NCBI RefSeq assembly: GCF_900104645.1
Contig: NZ_FNWE01000002.1
Location: forward strand, 635,289-699,288
Reading direction: 5' to 3'
DNA from: Alterileibacterium massiliense
GTDB taxonomy: Bacteria > Bacillota > Clostridia > Peptostreptococcales > Anaerovoracaceae
Length of the DNA: 64,000 nucleotides
Under the pieces are notes generated by a model. The model had not been told where the DNA came from and ran no database searches. It saw only the letters and a list, made by a program, of their open reading frames with translations. Positions 45,640 to 54,500 of this stretch are shown piece after piece (the first letter of the stretch is position 1; each line of letters begins with the position of its first letter). A program made the translations under genes and the position numbers.

Positions 45640-46956
45640 TTGGCAAAGTTAATTGTAGAAAATAATGGTCCACTACATGGAATAGTTGAAATAAGCGGTG
45701 CAAAAAATGCAGTTCTTCCTCTAATGGCTGCAACTTTACTTACCGATGAAAAATGTAGTATAAATGGGATTCCTGATTTAACTGATGTGTTCGTTATGAA
45801 AGATATGCTCACAAGCTTTGGTGCAAAGGTTAAAGCAGAAAAAGATGATAATGGAATATCGAGAATAGATGTTCAAGCTGATGATATAACAAATATAAGA
45901 GGAAGCAAGGAGCTCGTGTCAGAAATGCGAGCATCTACAATGGTAATGGGTCCATTGCTTGCTAAGTGCGGTAGATGTGTTATGCCACTCCCTGGTGGAT
46001 GTGCGATTGGCTCAAGACCAATAGATCTTCATCTCAAAGGATTTAAGGCACTTGGAGTAACAGTAATTGAAAATAGCGATGAGTCGGTTATAAGCTTGGT
46101 TACATATGCTGAGGGACTAAAGGGAGATATAATATATCTTGATTTTCCAAGCGTTGGAGCTACAGAAAATATTCTTATGGCAGCGACTCTTGCAAAGGGA
46201 ACGACTGTTATAGAAAATGCTGCAAAAGAGCCGGAGATAGTTGATCTTGCGAATCTTTTAAATAAGATGGGAGCAAAGATAAAGGGTGCTGGAACAGATA
46301 CTATTAGAATTACAGGAGTGGACAAACTTCATGGAGCTGTTCATACCGTAATACCTGATAGAATAGAAACAGCCACCTTCATGCTTGCTGCTGCCATAAC
46401 AAGGGGTAAGATTTTAATAAAAAATGCCATACCAGGTCATGTCAGACCAATAATTGCCAAGCTTAAAGAATGCAATGTAGATGTAGAAATTGTTGATGAA
46501 GGAATCTATGTGAATGGAGCGAATAAGGAGCTAGTCGCAACTGATATAAAAACCCTACCATATCCGGGTTTTCCAACTGATATACAAAGTCCATTTATGG
46601 CATTTTTGACCACAGTTGATGGCGAGAGCAAGGTTAAAGAAACCGTTTTTGAAAATAGATTTATGCATGTAAATGAATTAAATAGAATGGGAGCAAAGAT
46701 TAGCACAAGGGATAGAGAAGCTTTCGTCCACGGTAATACAAAGCTCGTCGGTGCAAAAGTAAGAGCTACTGACCTAAGAGCAGGGGCAGCAATGGTTCTT
46801 GCGGGACTTGTTGCAGAAGGAGTTACCGAAATTAGTGAGATTTATCATATTGAGCGTGGATATGAAAATTTTACAAAAAAGATGAAAAATCTTGGAGCTA
46901 AGATTGAGCGTGTAGTTGAAGAGGGAGACAAAGTTGAACGCCATGTAGGTATTTAA
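45640..46956 (+). CDS. murA: UDP-N-acetylglucosamine 1-carboxyvinyltransferase
   Basis: 438 residues starting from TTG behind ATAGGAG. ISGAKNAVLPLMAATLL at the N-terminus holds the conserved Lys-Asn pair, and MPLPGGCAIGSRPIDLHLKGF has the active-site Cys that fosfomycin alkylates. DRIETATFMLAA and RAGAAMVLAGL are the other signatures. It performs the first committed step of peptidoglycan synthesis using phosphoenolpyruvate. A second MurA-like gene is common in Firmicutes but not visible here. Confidence 0.95.
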   Translation: MAKLIVENNGPLHGIVEISGAKNAVLPLMAATLLTDEKCSINGIPDLTDVFVMKDMLTSFGAKVKAEKDDNGISRIDVQADDITNIRGSKELVSEMRASTMVMGPLLAKCGRCVMPLPGGCAIGSRPIDLHLKGFKALGVTVIENSDESVISLVTYAEGLKGDIIYLDFPSVGATENILMAATLAKGTTVIENAAKEPEIVDLANLLNKMGAKIKGAGTDTIRITGVDKLHGAVHTVIPDRIETATFMLAAAITRGKILIKNAIPGHVRPIIAKLKECNVDVEIVDEGIYVNGANKELVATDIKTLPYPGFPTDIQSPFMAFLTTVDGESKVKETVFENRFMHVNELNRMGAKISTRDREAFVHGNTKLVGAKVRATDLRAGAAMVLAGLVAEGVTEISEIYHIERGYENFTKKMKNLGAKIERVVEEGDKVERHVGI

Positions 46957-47020
46957 CCTCATGGATTCATTTTGATTTTTGCAGATTTTTTAATAAAAAT
47001 GATAAATTCGGGGGACTAAG

Positions 47021-49006
47021 ATGGCTAATATGGAATTTCTCAAAATGCTTGCAAAAGAATTTCCAAATCATAGAGCGGTAAATACTGAGATTATTAATTT
47101 AAATGCGATAATGGCACTTCCAAAGGGAACAGAGTATTTTTTGAGTGATATTCATGGAGAATATGATGCTTTTCAATACTTTGTTAGAAGTGCTTCAGGA
47201 ACTATCAGAATGAAGATAGATGAGAATCTTAAAGACCTTTCTGAATGTGAGAAGGAACAGCTTGCAGCACTTATCTATGACCCCGAAAATGAGATAAAGA
47301 GAAGGGAAAAATCTGAGAAGGATTTTGACGGTTGGACGAAAAAAATTCTTCAAGAGCTACTTGTAATCTGCAGGAGTGTTTCAACGAAGTACACAAGGGC
47401 AAAGGTTAGAAGGCTTCTTCCTGTTGACAGCGGATATGCGATGAGCGAGCTACTTTTCTCAGATGATGCCGATAATAGAATAGCATATTATAATTCTATT
47501 GTAGAAACTATTATCGATGTAAATGCTTCAAGGACATTTATCAAGGAGCTTGCGACAGTAATATCAAAGCTTGCAGTTGACCAGCTTCATATAATTGGCG
47601 ATATATATGATAGAGGACCAAAGCCACATCTCGTAATGGATTTTCTTATGTCAAGAAGAGCTGTTGATGTACAATGGGGAAATCACGATGTGGTATGGAT
47701 GGGAGCAGCCTGTGGTAACAGACCTTGCATTGCAAATATTATAAGGATGAATGTCAGCTATAATAATTTCGATATGCTCGAGTATGGATACGGTTTTAAC
47801 CTAAGACCACTTGCTACATTTGCACAGGAGATATATGGAAATGATCCATGCAAGAGCTTTATGCCCCATGTTTTAGAAAAAAATAGGTTTGATCCTATAC
47901 CTGAAAAACTCGCAGCAAAGATGCACAAAATGATTGCGGTAATTCAGTTCAAGGTAGAGGGGCAGTCTATATTAAGACATCCTGAATATGAACTGGACCA
48001 CAGACTTTTACTTGACAAGATAGATTATGACAAGGGAACGGTTAATTTATATGGCAAAACATATGAATTGAAAGATGTTCATCTTCCTACTGTCGATCCT
48101 GAAAATCCATACGAATTGAATGCAGAGGAAGAAGAGGTTATGTCTGCTCTTGAAGCATCCATACTTAACTCTCAAAAGCTTAAGGAGCATATGCACTTCA
48201 TGTTTAGCCACGGCTCTTTATACCATATATCAAATAACAATTTATTATTCCATGGCTGTATTCCAATGACGGAAGATGGAGAGTTTAAAAAGGTTAAGGT
48301 TGATGGCAAAGAGCTTTCTGGTGCAAAACTATTTAGATACCTTGATAAGGCTATGAGAAATGCTTATTACAATTCAAAGGATGATGAAGAGCGAGCAGAA
48401 GCTGGAGAGCTTATGTGGCGTCTATGGCTTGACAAGGATTCACCGTTATTTGGGAAAGACAAGATGACAACATTTGAAAGATGTTTTACAAGTAGCAAAG
48501 AAGCTAAAAAAGAAAATACCATGCCATATTATAGCTTGATTGAGAGGCAGGATATATGCGAAAAAATTCTTGAAGATTTTGGAATTGATTCTGATAAAGG
48601 CGTTATTTTAAATGGTCATGTTCCTGTGAAAATAAAGGACGGAGAGAGTCCAATCAAGGGTAATGGCAAATTATATGTCATAGATGGTGGAATAAGCAAA
48701 GCGTATCAAAAGACAACAGGCATAGCAGGTTACACATTCATATATAACTCTAGATTTATGGCACTAGCAGAGCATATGCCATATGAAAAGCTTAAAAGTG
48801 ATGGAACGCAGGTATTTCACAGCCCAAAAGTACAAGTAGTTAAAGATATGGGAAGAAGGATAATAATTCGCGAGACAGATATAGGAAAAGAATTGCAAAA
48901 ACAGGTAGATGAGCTGACCGACCTAAATAGTGCATTTAAAGAGGGTGACATCAAGGAAACTTATCCTCTGACAGAGATGAAATATAAAATTCAATATGTT
49001 AAATAA
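47021..49006 (+). CDS. fbp: fructose-1,6-bisphosphatase class III
   Basis: 661 residues, the class III length, unrelated to class I/II enzymes. Metallophosphoesterase motifs are YFLSDIHGEYDAF, IGDIYDRGPKP, WGNHDVVWMG and ILNGHVPVK, with IDGGISKAYQKTTGIAGYT near the C-terminus. It removes the 1-phosphate of fructose-1,6-bisphosphate in gluconeogenesis. The start has GGGGGAC upstream. A small membrane-peptide gene follows. Confidence 0.96.
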   Translation: MANMEFLKMLAKEFPNHRAVNTEIINLNAIMALPKGTEYFLSDIHGEYDAFQYFVRSASGTIRMKIDENLKDLSECEKEQLAALIYDPENEIKRREKSEKDFDGWTKKILQELLVICRSVSTKYTRAKVRRLLPVDSGYAMSELLFSDDADNRIAYYNSIVETIIDVNASRTFIKELATVISKLAVDQLHIIGDIYDRGPKPHLVMDFLMSRRAVDVQWGNHDVVWMGAACGNRPCIANIIRMNVSYNNFDMLEYGYGFNLRPLATFAQEIYGNDPCKSFMPHVLEKNRFDPIPEKLAAKMHKMIAVIQFKVEGQSILRHPEYELDHRLLLDKIDYDKGTVNLYGKTYELKDVHLPTVDPENPYELNAEEEEVMSALEASILNSQKLKEHMHFMFSHGSLYHISNNNLLFHGCIPMTEDGEFKKVKVDGKELSGAKLFRYLDKAMRNAYYNSKDDEERAEAGELMWRLWLDKDSPLFGKDKMTTFERCFTSSKEAKKENTMPYYSLIERQDICEKILEDFGIDSDKGVILNGHVPVKIKDGESPIKGNGKLYVIDGGISKAYQKTTGIAGYTFIYNSRFMALAEHMPYEKLKSDGTQVFHSPKVQVVKDMGRRIIIRETDIGKELQKQVDELTDLNSAFKEGDIKETYPLTEMKYKIQYVK

Positions 49007-49031
49007 TTATAAATTATAAGGAGGCAAGGAT

Positions 49032-49118
49032 ATGACACTTAGACAAATACTCGGAGGGATATTACTTTTTGTTAGCCTTTATGCGATGTATAAAATTGCA
49101 AGAAGACCGAGAGATTAG
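49032..49118 (+). CDS. 28-residue membrane peptide after fbp
   Basis: An ATG behind a strong AAGGAGG opens a 28-codon frame with a hydrophobic middle (residues 6-19) and a basic RRPRD end. The stop is at 49116-49118, 75 bases before a terminator. The ribosome site makes it a likely real small protein, but no family is recognised. Confidence 0.5.
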   Translation: MTLRQILGGILLFVSLYAMYKIARRPRD

Positions 49119-49192
49119 ATAATTTGATTTTGCTATAATTTCGCAGGTTTTATAAATTTGTGAAGATTAAATTTGAGATTTTTTTATACTGT

Positions 49193-49222
49193 AGCATCGC
49201 TATATTAGCGGTGCTTTTATTA
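49193..49222 (+). terminator. terminator of the fbp transcription unit
   Basis: AGCATCGCT (49193-49201) pairs with AGCGGTGCT (49207-49215), one G-U, loop of five bases and a T-rich tail. Confidence 0.8.
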
Positions 49223-49247
49223 TATTATAAGTAATAAGAAAGCAAAA

Positions 49248-49278
49248 TTGACATTAGGTCGGTACACCGATATAATGT
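49248..49278 (+). promoter_or_regulatory. promoter with embedded dyad operator of the XRE-HipA pair
   Basis: TTGACA (49248-49253), exactly 17 bases, TATAAT (49271-49276) is a perfect consensus. An imperfect 28-base inverted repeat (49251-49278, arms ACATTA/TAATGT and TCGG/CCGA) covers the spacer and both boxes, 11 of 14 pairs matching. This is the layout expected for autoregulation by the XRE protein, whose start is about 45 bases downstream. Confidence 0.75.
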
Positions 49279-49323
49279 AAGAAAATATAAAAGATAATTA
49301 CTGGAAATGTAGAGGTTGAGAAA

Positions 49324-49773
49324 ATGACTTTTCAAGAATTTTTAGAACAAGAACATATAACAAAATATCATCTTTCAAAAATTAGCGGAGTGCCGAAATC
49401 AACAATTAATGATATTTGCACAGGGAAAAGTGAAATTAAGCGTTGCTCAGCAATAACTGTTTACAAACTTTCTTTAGCTCTAGGATGCACTATGGAGTAT
49501 ATTATGTCATTAGAGTCAAATTTTGATTTAATAACAGGGATGCCAAAGGATAAAACCTATTTAGAATATGGTTTGCCTGAATTTTTAAAAAAATCGATTA
49601 AAACAATGAAAAATACATGGGAGAAAATTGATTCCGGAGAAAAATATACTCATTGGGATGGAGATTATTGTAATTTGCAAACCGATATTAATAATGCAGA
49701 AGTAAATCAAATTATCAGCGAAGAACAAGCATGGTATCTTAGAGAAAAATATTTAAGAATAGAAAGGATGTAA
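49324..49773 (+). CDS. XRE-family helix-turn-helix regulator
   Basis: 149 residues. An N-terminal HTH (about 1-62: ITKYHLSKISGVPKSTINDICTGKSEI) is followed by a region rich in Lys and Trp (about 90-149, TWEKIDSGEKYTHWDGDY) that I do not know. It lies three bases before a HipA-like kinase, an antitoxin-kinase style pair, and its promoter carries a dyad. GTAGAGG is the ribosome site. Confidence 0.8.
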   Translation: MTFQEFLEQEHITKYHLSKISGVPKSTINDICTGKSEIKRCSAITVYKLSLALGCTMEYIMSLESNFDLITGMPKDKTYLEYGLPEFLKKSIKTMKNTWEKIDSGEKYTHWDGDYCNLQTDINNAEVNQIISEEQAWYLREKYLRIERM

Positions 49774-49776
49774 TTT

Positions 49777-50664
49777 ATGAAGGAAATAGATTTTACTGAT
49801 TTAGATAAGCGTAAAAAATTGTATGATGGAGCAAATGGAAATAAAATTTCTATCATATATAATAATGAACAATATATGTTGAAATTTCCACCAACTGCAA
49901 AAATAAATAAAAACATGAATTATAGTAATAGTTGCTTTTCTGAATATATCGGTTGCAAAATTTATGAAAGTTTAAAAATTCCTGTTCAAAAAACAATTCT
50001 TGGTACTTATAAAGTAAAAGGTAAAAATAAAATAGTCGTAGCGTGCAAAGATTTTACAAAACATGGGGTAGTTTTACAAGATTTTGCTTCGTTAAAAAAT
50101 CAAATGATTGATTCAGAAAGAAACGGATATGGGACGGAGCTTTTTGATATTCTTAATACAATTGATGAACAAAATGTAGTTAATAGAGAAGAACTTTTAG
50201 ACAGATTTTGGGATATGTTTGTTGTAGATGCTTTTATTGGTAATTGGGATCGCCATAATGGTAACTGGGGATTTTTATATGATAGTAGAACTGATAGTAT
50301 GGAAATTGCACCAGTCTATGATTGCGGTAGCAGTTTATTTCCACAAGCTGATGAATTAATAATGAAGGAAATACTTACAAATGATAATGAATTAATGTAT
50401 AGGGTTTTTGAGATCCCGACTTCCGCAATTATGCTTAATGGGAAAAAGATAAAATACTTTGATTTTATTGTGTCTATACAAGATGAGAATTGTAATAGAG
50501 CAATAAGGAGAATAACTCCTAAAATTAATATGGAGGATATTAAATCGATTGTATTTAGCACACCATATATAAATGATTTACAAAAAAAGTTTTACTATAC
50601 AATATTATCGGAAAGAAAATCTCGCATTTTGGACTTTACATTGAGAAAATTAAAAAGTATATAA
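49777..50664 (+). CDS. HipA-like serine/threonine kinase, short form
   Basis: 295 residues, compared with about 440 for classic HipA. IIYNNEQYMLKFPP has the ATP-binding Lys, DAFIGNWDRHNGNWGFL supplies the catalytic Asp and Asn, and APVYDCGSS has the metal Asp. No N-terminal HipA_N subdomain is seen. Classic HipA phosphorylates glutamyl-tRNA synthetase and causes growth arrest; whether this one does is unknown. AT-richer codons than its neighbours suggest recent transfer. It ends a small accessory block. Confidence 0.78.
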   Translation: MKEIDFTDLDKRKKLYDGANGNKISIIYNNEQYMLKFPPTAKINKNMNYSNSCFSEYIGCKIYESLKIPVQKTILGTYKVKGKNKIVVACKDFTKHGVVLQDFASLKNQMIDSERNGYGTELFDILNTIDEQNVVNREELLDRFWDMFVVDAFIGNWDRHNGNWGFLYDSRTDSMEIAPVYDCGSSLFPQADELIMKEILTNDNELMYRVFEIPTSAIMLNGKKIKYFDFIVSIQDENCNRAIRRITPKINMEDIKSIVFSTPYINDLQKKFYYTILSERKSRILDFTLRKLKSI

Positions 50665-50731
50665 GTAAAACAGATTGTAAATTAATAAAAATTTATTTAT
50701 TACTAAAATAAGGAATGAACCATAATAAATA

Positions 50732-50869
50732 ATGAATAAGAATAAAAAATACAAAGTAACAAAAGAAGTAATAAGAACAACAGGCAAAGAAAAAATTACT
50801 GGTTAAATTGGCTGGGGGTTATTTATTGGACTGATAATTTATTTAATTAAAGAAAGGGGGGGTGTAGAT
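50732..50869 (+). pseudogene. short frame interrupted by one stop, upstream of the 71-residue gene
   Basis: ATG 50732 opens a 24-codon frame with many Lys residues that ends at TAA 50804-50806. The same frame continues open for 21 codons (IGWGLFIGLIIYLIKERGG, a membrane segment) into the start of the next gene at 50870. A single substitution would join it into one protein with a hydrophobic segment. Whether it is a broken gene or chance is unresolved. Confidence 0.3.
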
Positions 50870-51085
50870 ATGGCTAGCAAAGAAAGAAAAGCAACATATA
50901 GTCCTGAAGCTGATAAAAAATGGAAAGATGCGAATAGGGAACGCAGGAATTATTTAAGTGGCAGAGGGGCAGCAAGGTCATTTATAAGAAATAAGGCAAC
51001 ATTAGAAGATTTAGACGAACTGATAAGATTGATTGAGGAAAGAAAAGAAAGTATAGCAGATAACAATCTCACAAAGGAGTTTTAG
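50870..51085 (+). CDS. small Lys/Arg-rich protein, mobile-element type
   Basis: 71 residues (MASKERKATYSPEADKKW...). The composition and YSPEADKKWKDANRERRNYLSGRGAARSFIRNKATLEDL pattern resemble small proteins found on integrated elements and plasmids, but I cannot name the family. GGGGGG stands ten bases before the ATG. Its stop lies inside the stem of a strong terminator hairpin. Confidence 0.7.
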   Translation: MASKERKATYSPEADKKWKDANRERRNYLSGRGAARSFIRNKATLEDLDELIRLIEERKESIADNNLTKEF

Positions 51086-51108
51086 ATTTTATCTAAAACT
51101 CCTTTTTA
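51073..51108 (+). terminator. terminator overlapping the end of the 71-residue gene
   Basis: 15-bp perfect stem 51073-51087 with 51091-51105, three-base loop and a T-run. The stem includes the stop codon (51083-51085). Confidence 0.88.
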
Positions 51109-51148
51109 TTAATACAAAAGAATAAAAAATCTAGCGTTAACTTTGCAA

Positions 51149-51172
51149 AAGGGTCCTGCCAAGGGTCATGCC
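51149..51172. repeat. 12-base direct repeat near the tRNA-Arg
   Basis: AAGGGTCCTGCC and AAGGGTCATGCC lie adjacent and differ at one base. Two further AGGGGTC/AAAGGGT-like words follow. No gene is seen around it. Confidence 0.5.
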
Positions 51173-51238
51173 ATTAGGGGTCAAAAAAGGCACATTTGGG
51201 AAGTTTTCAAAGGGTATTTTTTTATAAAATCAAGATAT

Positions 51239-51282
51239 TAAAAAAGCCTTGAACTACTGAAATTAGAGTGTTTTCAAGGCTT
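51239..51282 (-). terminator. terminator of tRNA-Arg
   Basis: AAGCCTTGAA (51244-51253) pairs with TTCAAGGCTT (51273-51282); the minus-strand U-tract is the complement of the A-run 51239-51245. Confidence 0.75.
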
Positions 51283-51290
51283 AAAAAATT

Positions 51291-51367
51291 TGGTGCACCC
51301 GTAGGGGCTCGAACCCTAAACCTTCTGATTCGTAGTCAGACACTCTATCCAATTGAGCTACGGGTGC
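51291..51367 (-). tRNA. tRNA-Arg (anticodon ACG)
   Basis: Minus-strand cloverleaf: acceptor GCACCCG/CGGGTGC, anticodon stem TCTGA/TCAGA with loop CTACGAA (anticodon ACG), T-loop GGGTTCGAGCCC, and an encoded CCA end. It is flanked by its terminator and lies at the edge of the accessory block. Confidence 0.95.
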
Positions 51368-51511
51368 AGATTTTTACAGCTTTATAATTATACAAAATTG
51401 ATACTAATGTGTCAAATCTTTAAATGGGTTAAAGAATACCCAATGAATATCTAATGATTATCTATTGATTATCTAATTTAGTAGTTTTTATGACTATAAT
51501 AAAATTTAGTA

Positions 51512-51520
51512 TGATATAAT
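51512..51520 (+). promoter_or_regulatory. dnaE promoter (extended -10)
   Basis: TGATATAAT at 51512-51520 is an extended -10 (TGnTATAAT). The -35 region has no strong match. It lies about 50 bases before the dnaE start. Confidence 0.5.
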
Positions 51521-51570
51521 CAAGTTGAACAAATCGCAGATTAATTTAACTGGAAATTGAGGAAATTTAT

Positions 51571-54500
51571 ATGGCATTTGCACATTTACATACACATAGC
51601 GAGTATAGCCTTCTCGACGGAATGTCTAGAGTAAAAGAGATACCAAAGCACATTAAGAGCCTAGGAATGGATTCCGTTGCACTCACAGATCACGGTGCGA
51701 TGTTTGGAATTATTGATTTCTATAAGGCTTGCAAAAATGAGGGCGTTCATCCGGTAATCGGTTGTGAGGTATACACCGCAGCAAGAAGAATGACAGATAA
51801 AGACTCGAATTATGATAGACACAGCGGGCACCTGATTCTTCTAGCTGAAACAAATGAAGGTTACCACAATTTGATGAAGATAGACTCTGAAGCATATATC
51901 AAAGGGCTTTATTACAAGCCTAGAGTTGATAAGGAACTTTTAAGAAAATACCACAAGGGAATAATATGCCTTTCAGCCTGCCTTGCAGGTAAGGTTCAAT
52001 ATAAACTTTTGATTGGTGATTATGATGGAGCAAAAAAAGAGGCACTTGAGCTTCTTGACATATTTGGAGAAAACAATTTTTTCCTAGAAATTCAAAATCA
52101 CGGTCTGCCTGAAGATAGAAATGTAATAGAGGGCTTGCTAAAACTATCCAAAGATACCGGAATTCCTCTTGTAGCAACTAATGACTCTCACTATACGAGA
52201 AAAGAAGATGCAAAGGCACACGATGTTTTGCTTGCTATAGCGACAAATGCTGATGTCGATGCTGATGACAGGCTTACCTTTGCTACAGAAGAATTTTATT
52301 TAAAAAGCGAAGAAGAGATGAGGGAGCTTTTCCCTGAGGCTCAGGACGCAATAGATAGAAGTGAGGAAATTGCCAAAAGATGCAATGTAGATATTAAATT
52401 TGGTGAATATCATATACCTAATTATGAACCGCCAGAGGGTTTTACCACAAAAGAATATCTTAGGAAACTCTGCTTAGATGGGCTGAAAAATAGGTATGGC
52501 GAGAAAGAAGCTCTTAATCTTGAAAGCGTTCCAAGAAAGAGGCTTGAAAAAGAGCTGTCCGTTATAGAACTTATGGGATATGTTGAATATTTCCTGATTG
52601 TATGGGATTTTATTAATTATGCTAAAACTAAAGGCATTCCAGTTGGGCCGGGAAGAGGCTCTGCCGCAGGTAGCGTTGTGTCATATGCTTTAAGAATAAC
52701 CGAAGTAGACCCGATAAAATATAATTTAATCTTTGAGAGATTTTTAAATCCGGAAAGAATTAGTATGCCTGATATTGATATTGATTTCGATATTGAAATG
52801 AGGCAAGAGGTTATAGACTATGTAATAAAAAAATATGGGAAAGAAAATGTAGGGCAGATAATAACCTTTGGAAAATTAAAGGCGAAGATGGCAATTAGAG
52901 ATGTTGCAAGAGCTCTTGGGGCAAGCTATGCCGAGGGAGATGCAATAGCCAAGAGCATACCTAATGTCTTGAATATAACAATTTCTGATGCCTTAAAGAT
53001 AAATAATGAGCTTCAAGTTCAATATCAAGAAGACCCTGAGGTAAGAAAAATTCTCGATATGTCGATGGCACTTGAGGATTTACCAAGGCACGCATCAACG
53101 CACGCTGCTGGCGTTGTAATATGTCAAAATCCTTTAGATGAGTATCTGCCCTTGTATTATTCCGAAAGCAAGGGAATTTCAACTCAATTTACAAAGGAAA
53201 CGGTTGAGGAGCTTGGACTTTTGAAAATGGACTTTCTCGGCCTTAGAAATCTAACTGTAATAAGAAATGCGATTGATTTAATTAAGAAAAAAACAGGAAA
53301 AGCTATAGATTTTAATGAAATGGAATTTGATGACCCAAAGGTGTTTAAGATGATTTCTGAGGGTAATACGCAGGGGGTTTTTCAGCTTGAAAGCGTAGGA
53401 ATGACAGCTTTTATGAAAGAACTTAAGCCGACCTGCTTTGAAGATATTGTTGCGGGAATAGCATTATATAGACCTGGTCCAATGGATTCTATTCCAAAAT
53501 ATATACATAATAAAAAATATCCCAAGGACATTAATTATGTTGATGACTCGCTCGCACATATTTTAGATGTTACCTACGGTTGCATAATTTATCAAGAGCA
53601 GGTAATGCAGATTGTTCGTGAACTAGGTGGTTTCTCATATGGTCGCTCAGACCTTGTGAGAAGAACGATGTCAAAGAAAAACAAAGAGGCGATGAATGCG
53701 GAAAGAGAAAATTTCGTTCATGGCAAGAAAAATGAAGATGGTTCTGTTGAAATAGAGGGTTGCATTTCTAGGGGTATATCTGAAAAGGCGGCAAATACCA
53801 TTTTTGATGACATGGCAAGCTTTGCTGAATATGCTTTTAACAAATCGCACGCAGTTGCCTATGCTGCAATCTCATATCAAACAGCATATATTAAGTGCTA
53901 TTATCCTGTAGAATATATGGCGGCACTTATGACGAGCATGATAGGTGATGAAGCTCACATCAGTTCGTATATAAGGAATTGTAAAGAAATGGGAATTGAA
54001 ATTTTTCCACCTTCAATTAAAGAAAGTTATGGAGAGTTTACTGCAGAATATGATTTTAATAAAGAAGGCAAAAAAACAAATGGAGTAAGATTTGGACTTC
54101 TTGGTATAAAGCATGTTGGCTCAGGCATTGTCAATTCAATAATAAAATCTCGTGAAAAATATGGCAGTCCAAATGATATTTATGAATTTGTCGCCAACCT
54201 CGATGTAAAAGAGCTAAATAAGAGGGCTATTGAGAGCCTGATAAAATCGGGTGCGATGGATTGCTTGAATGATAATAGAGCCTCCATGATGATGGTTTAT
54301 GAAAATGCAGTATCTTCAGCACAGCTTTCGGCAAGAAATAGTACAAAGGATCAAATATCAATTTTTCAATTAGATGACAAGGCAAAAGAAGAAGTATCAC
54401 TTGCAAGAGATCTTCCGAAAGTAAAGAATTTTGATAAAAATGCTCTTTTAGCAATGGAAAAAGAAGAACTTGGAGTATATATTAGCGGGCACCCACTTGA

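Noticed and set aside
49119-51367. An integrated element using the tRNA-Arg 3' end as attachment site.
   Set aside because: The accessory block does lie on the tRNA 3' side, but I found no duplicated tRNA 3' sequence at the other edge and no integrase.
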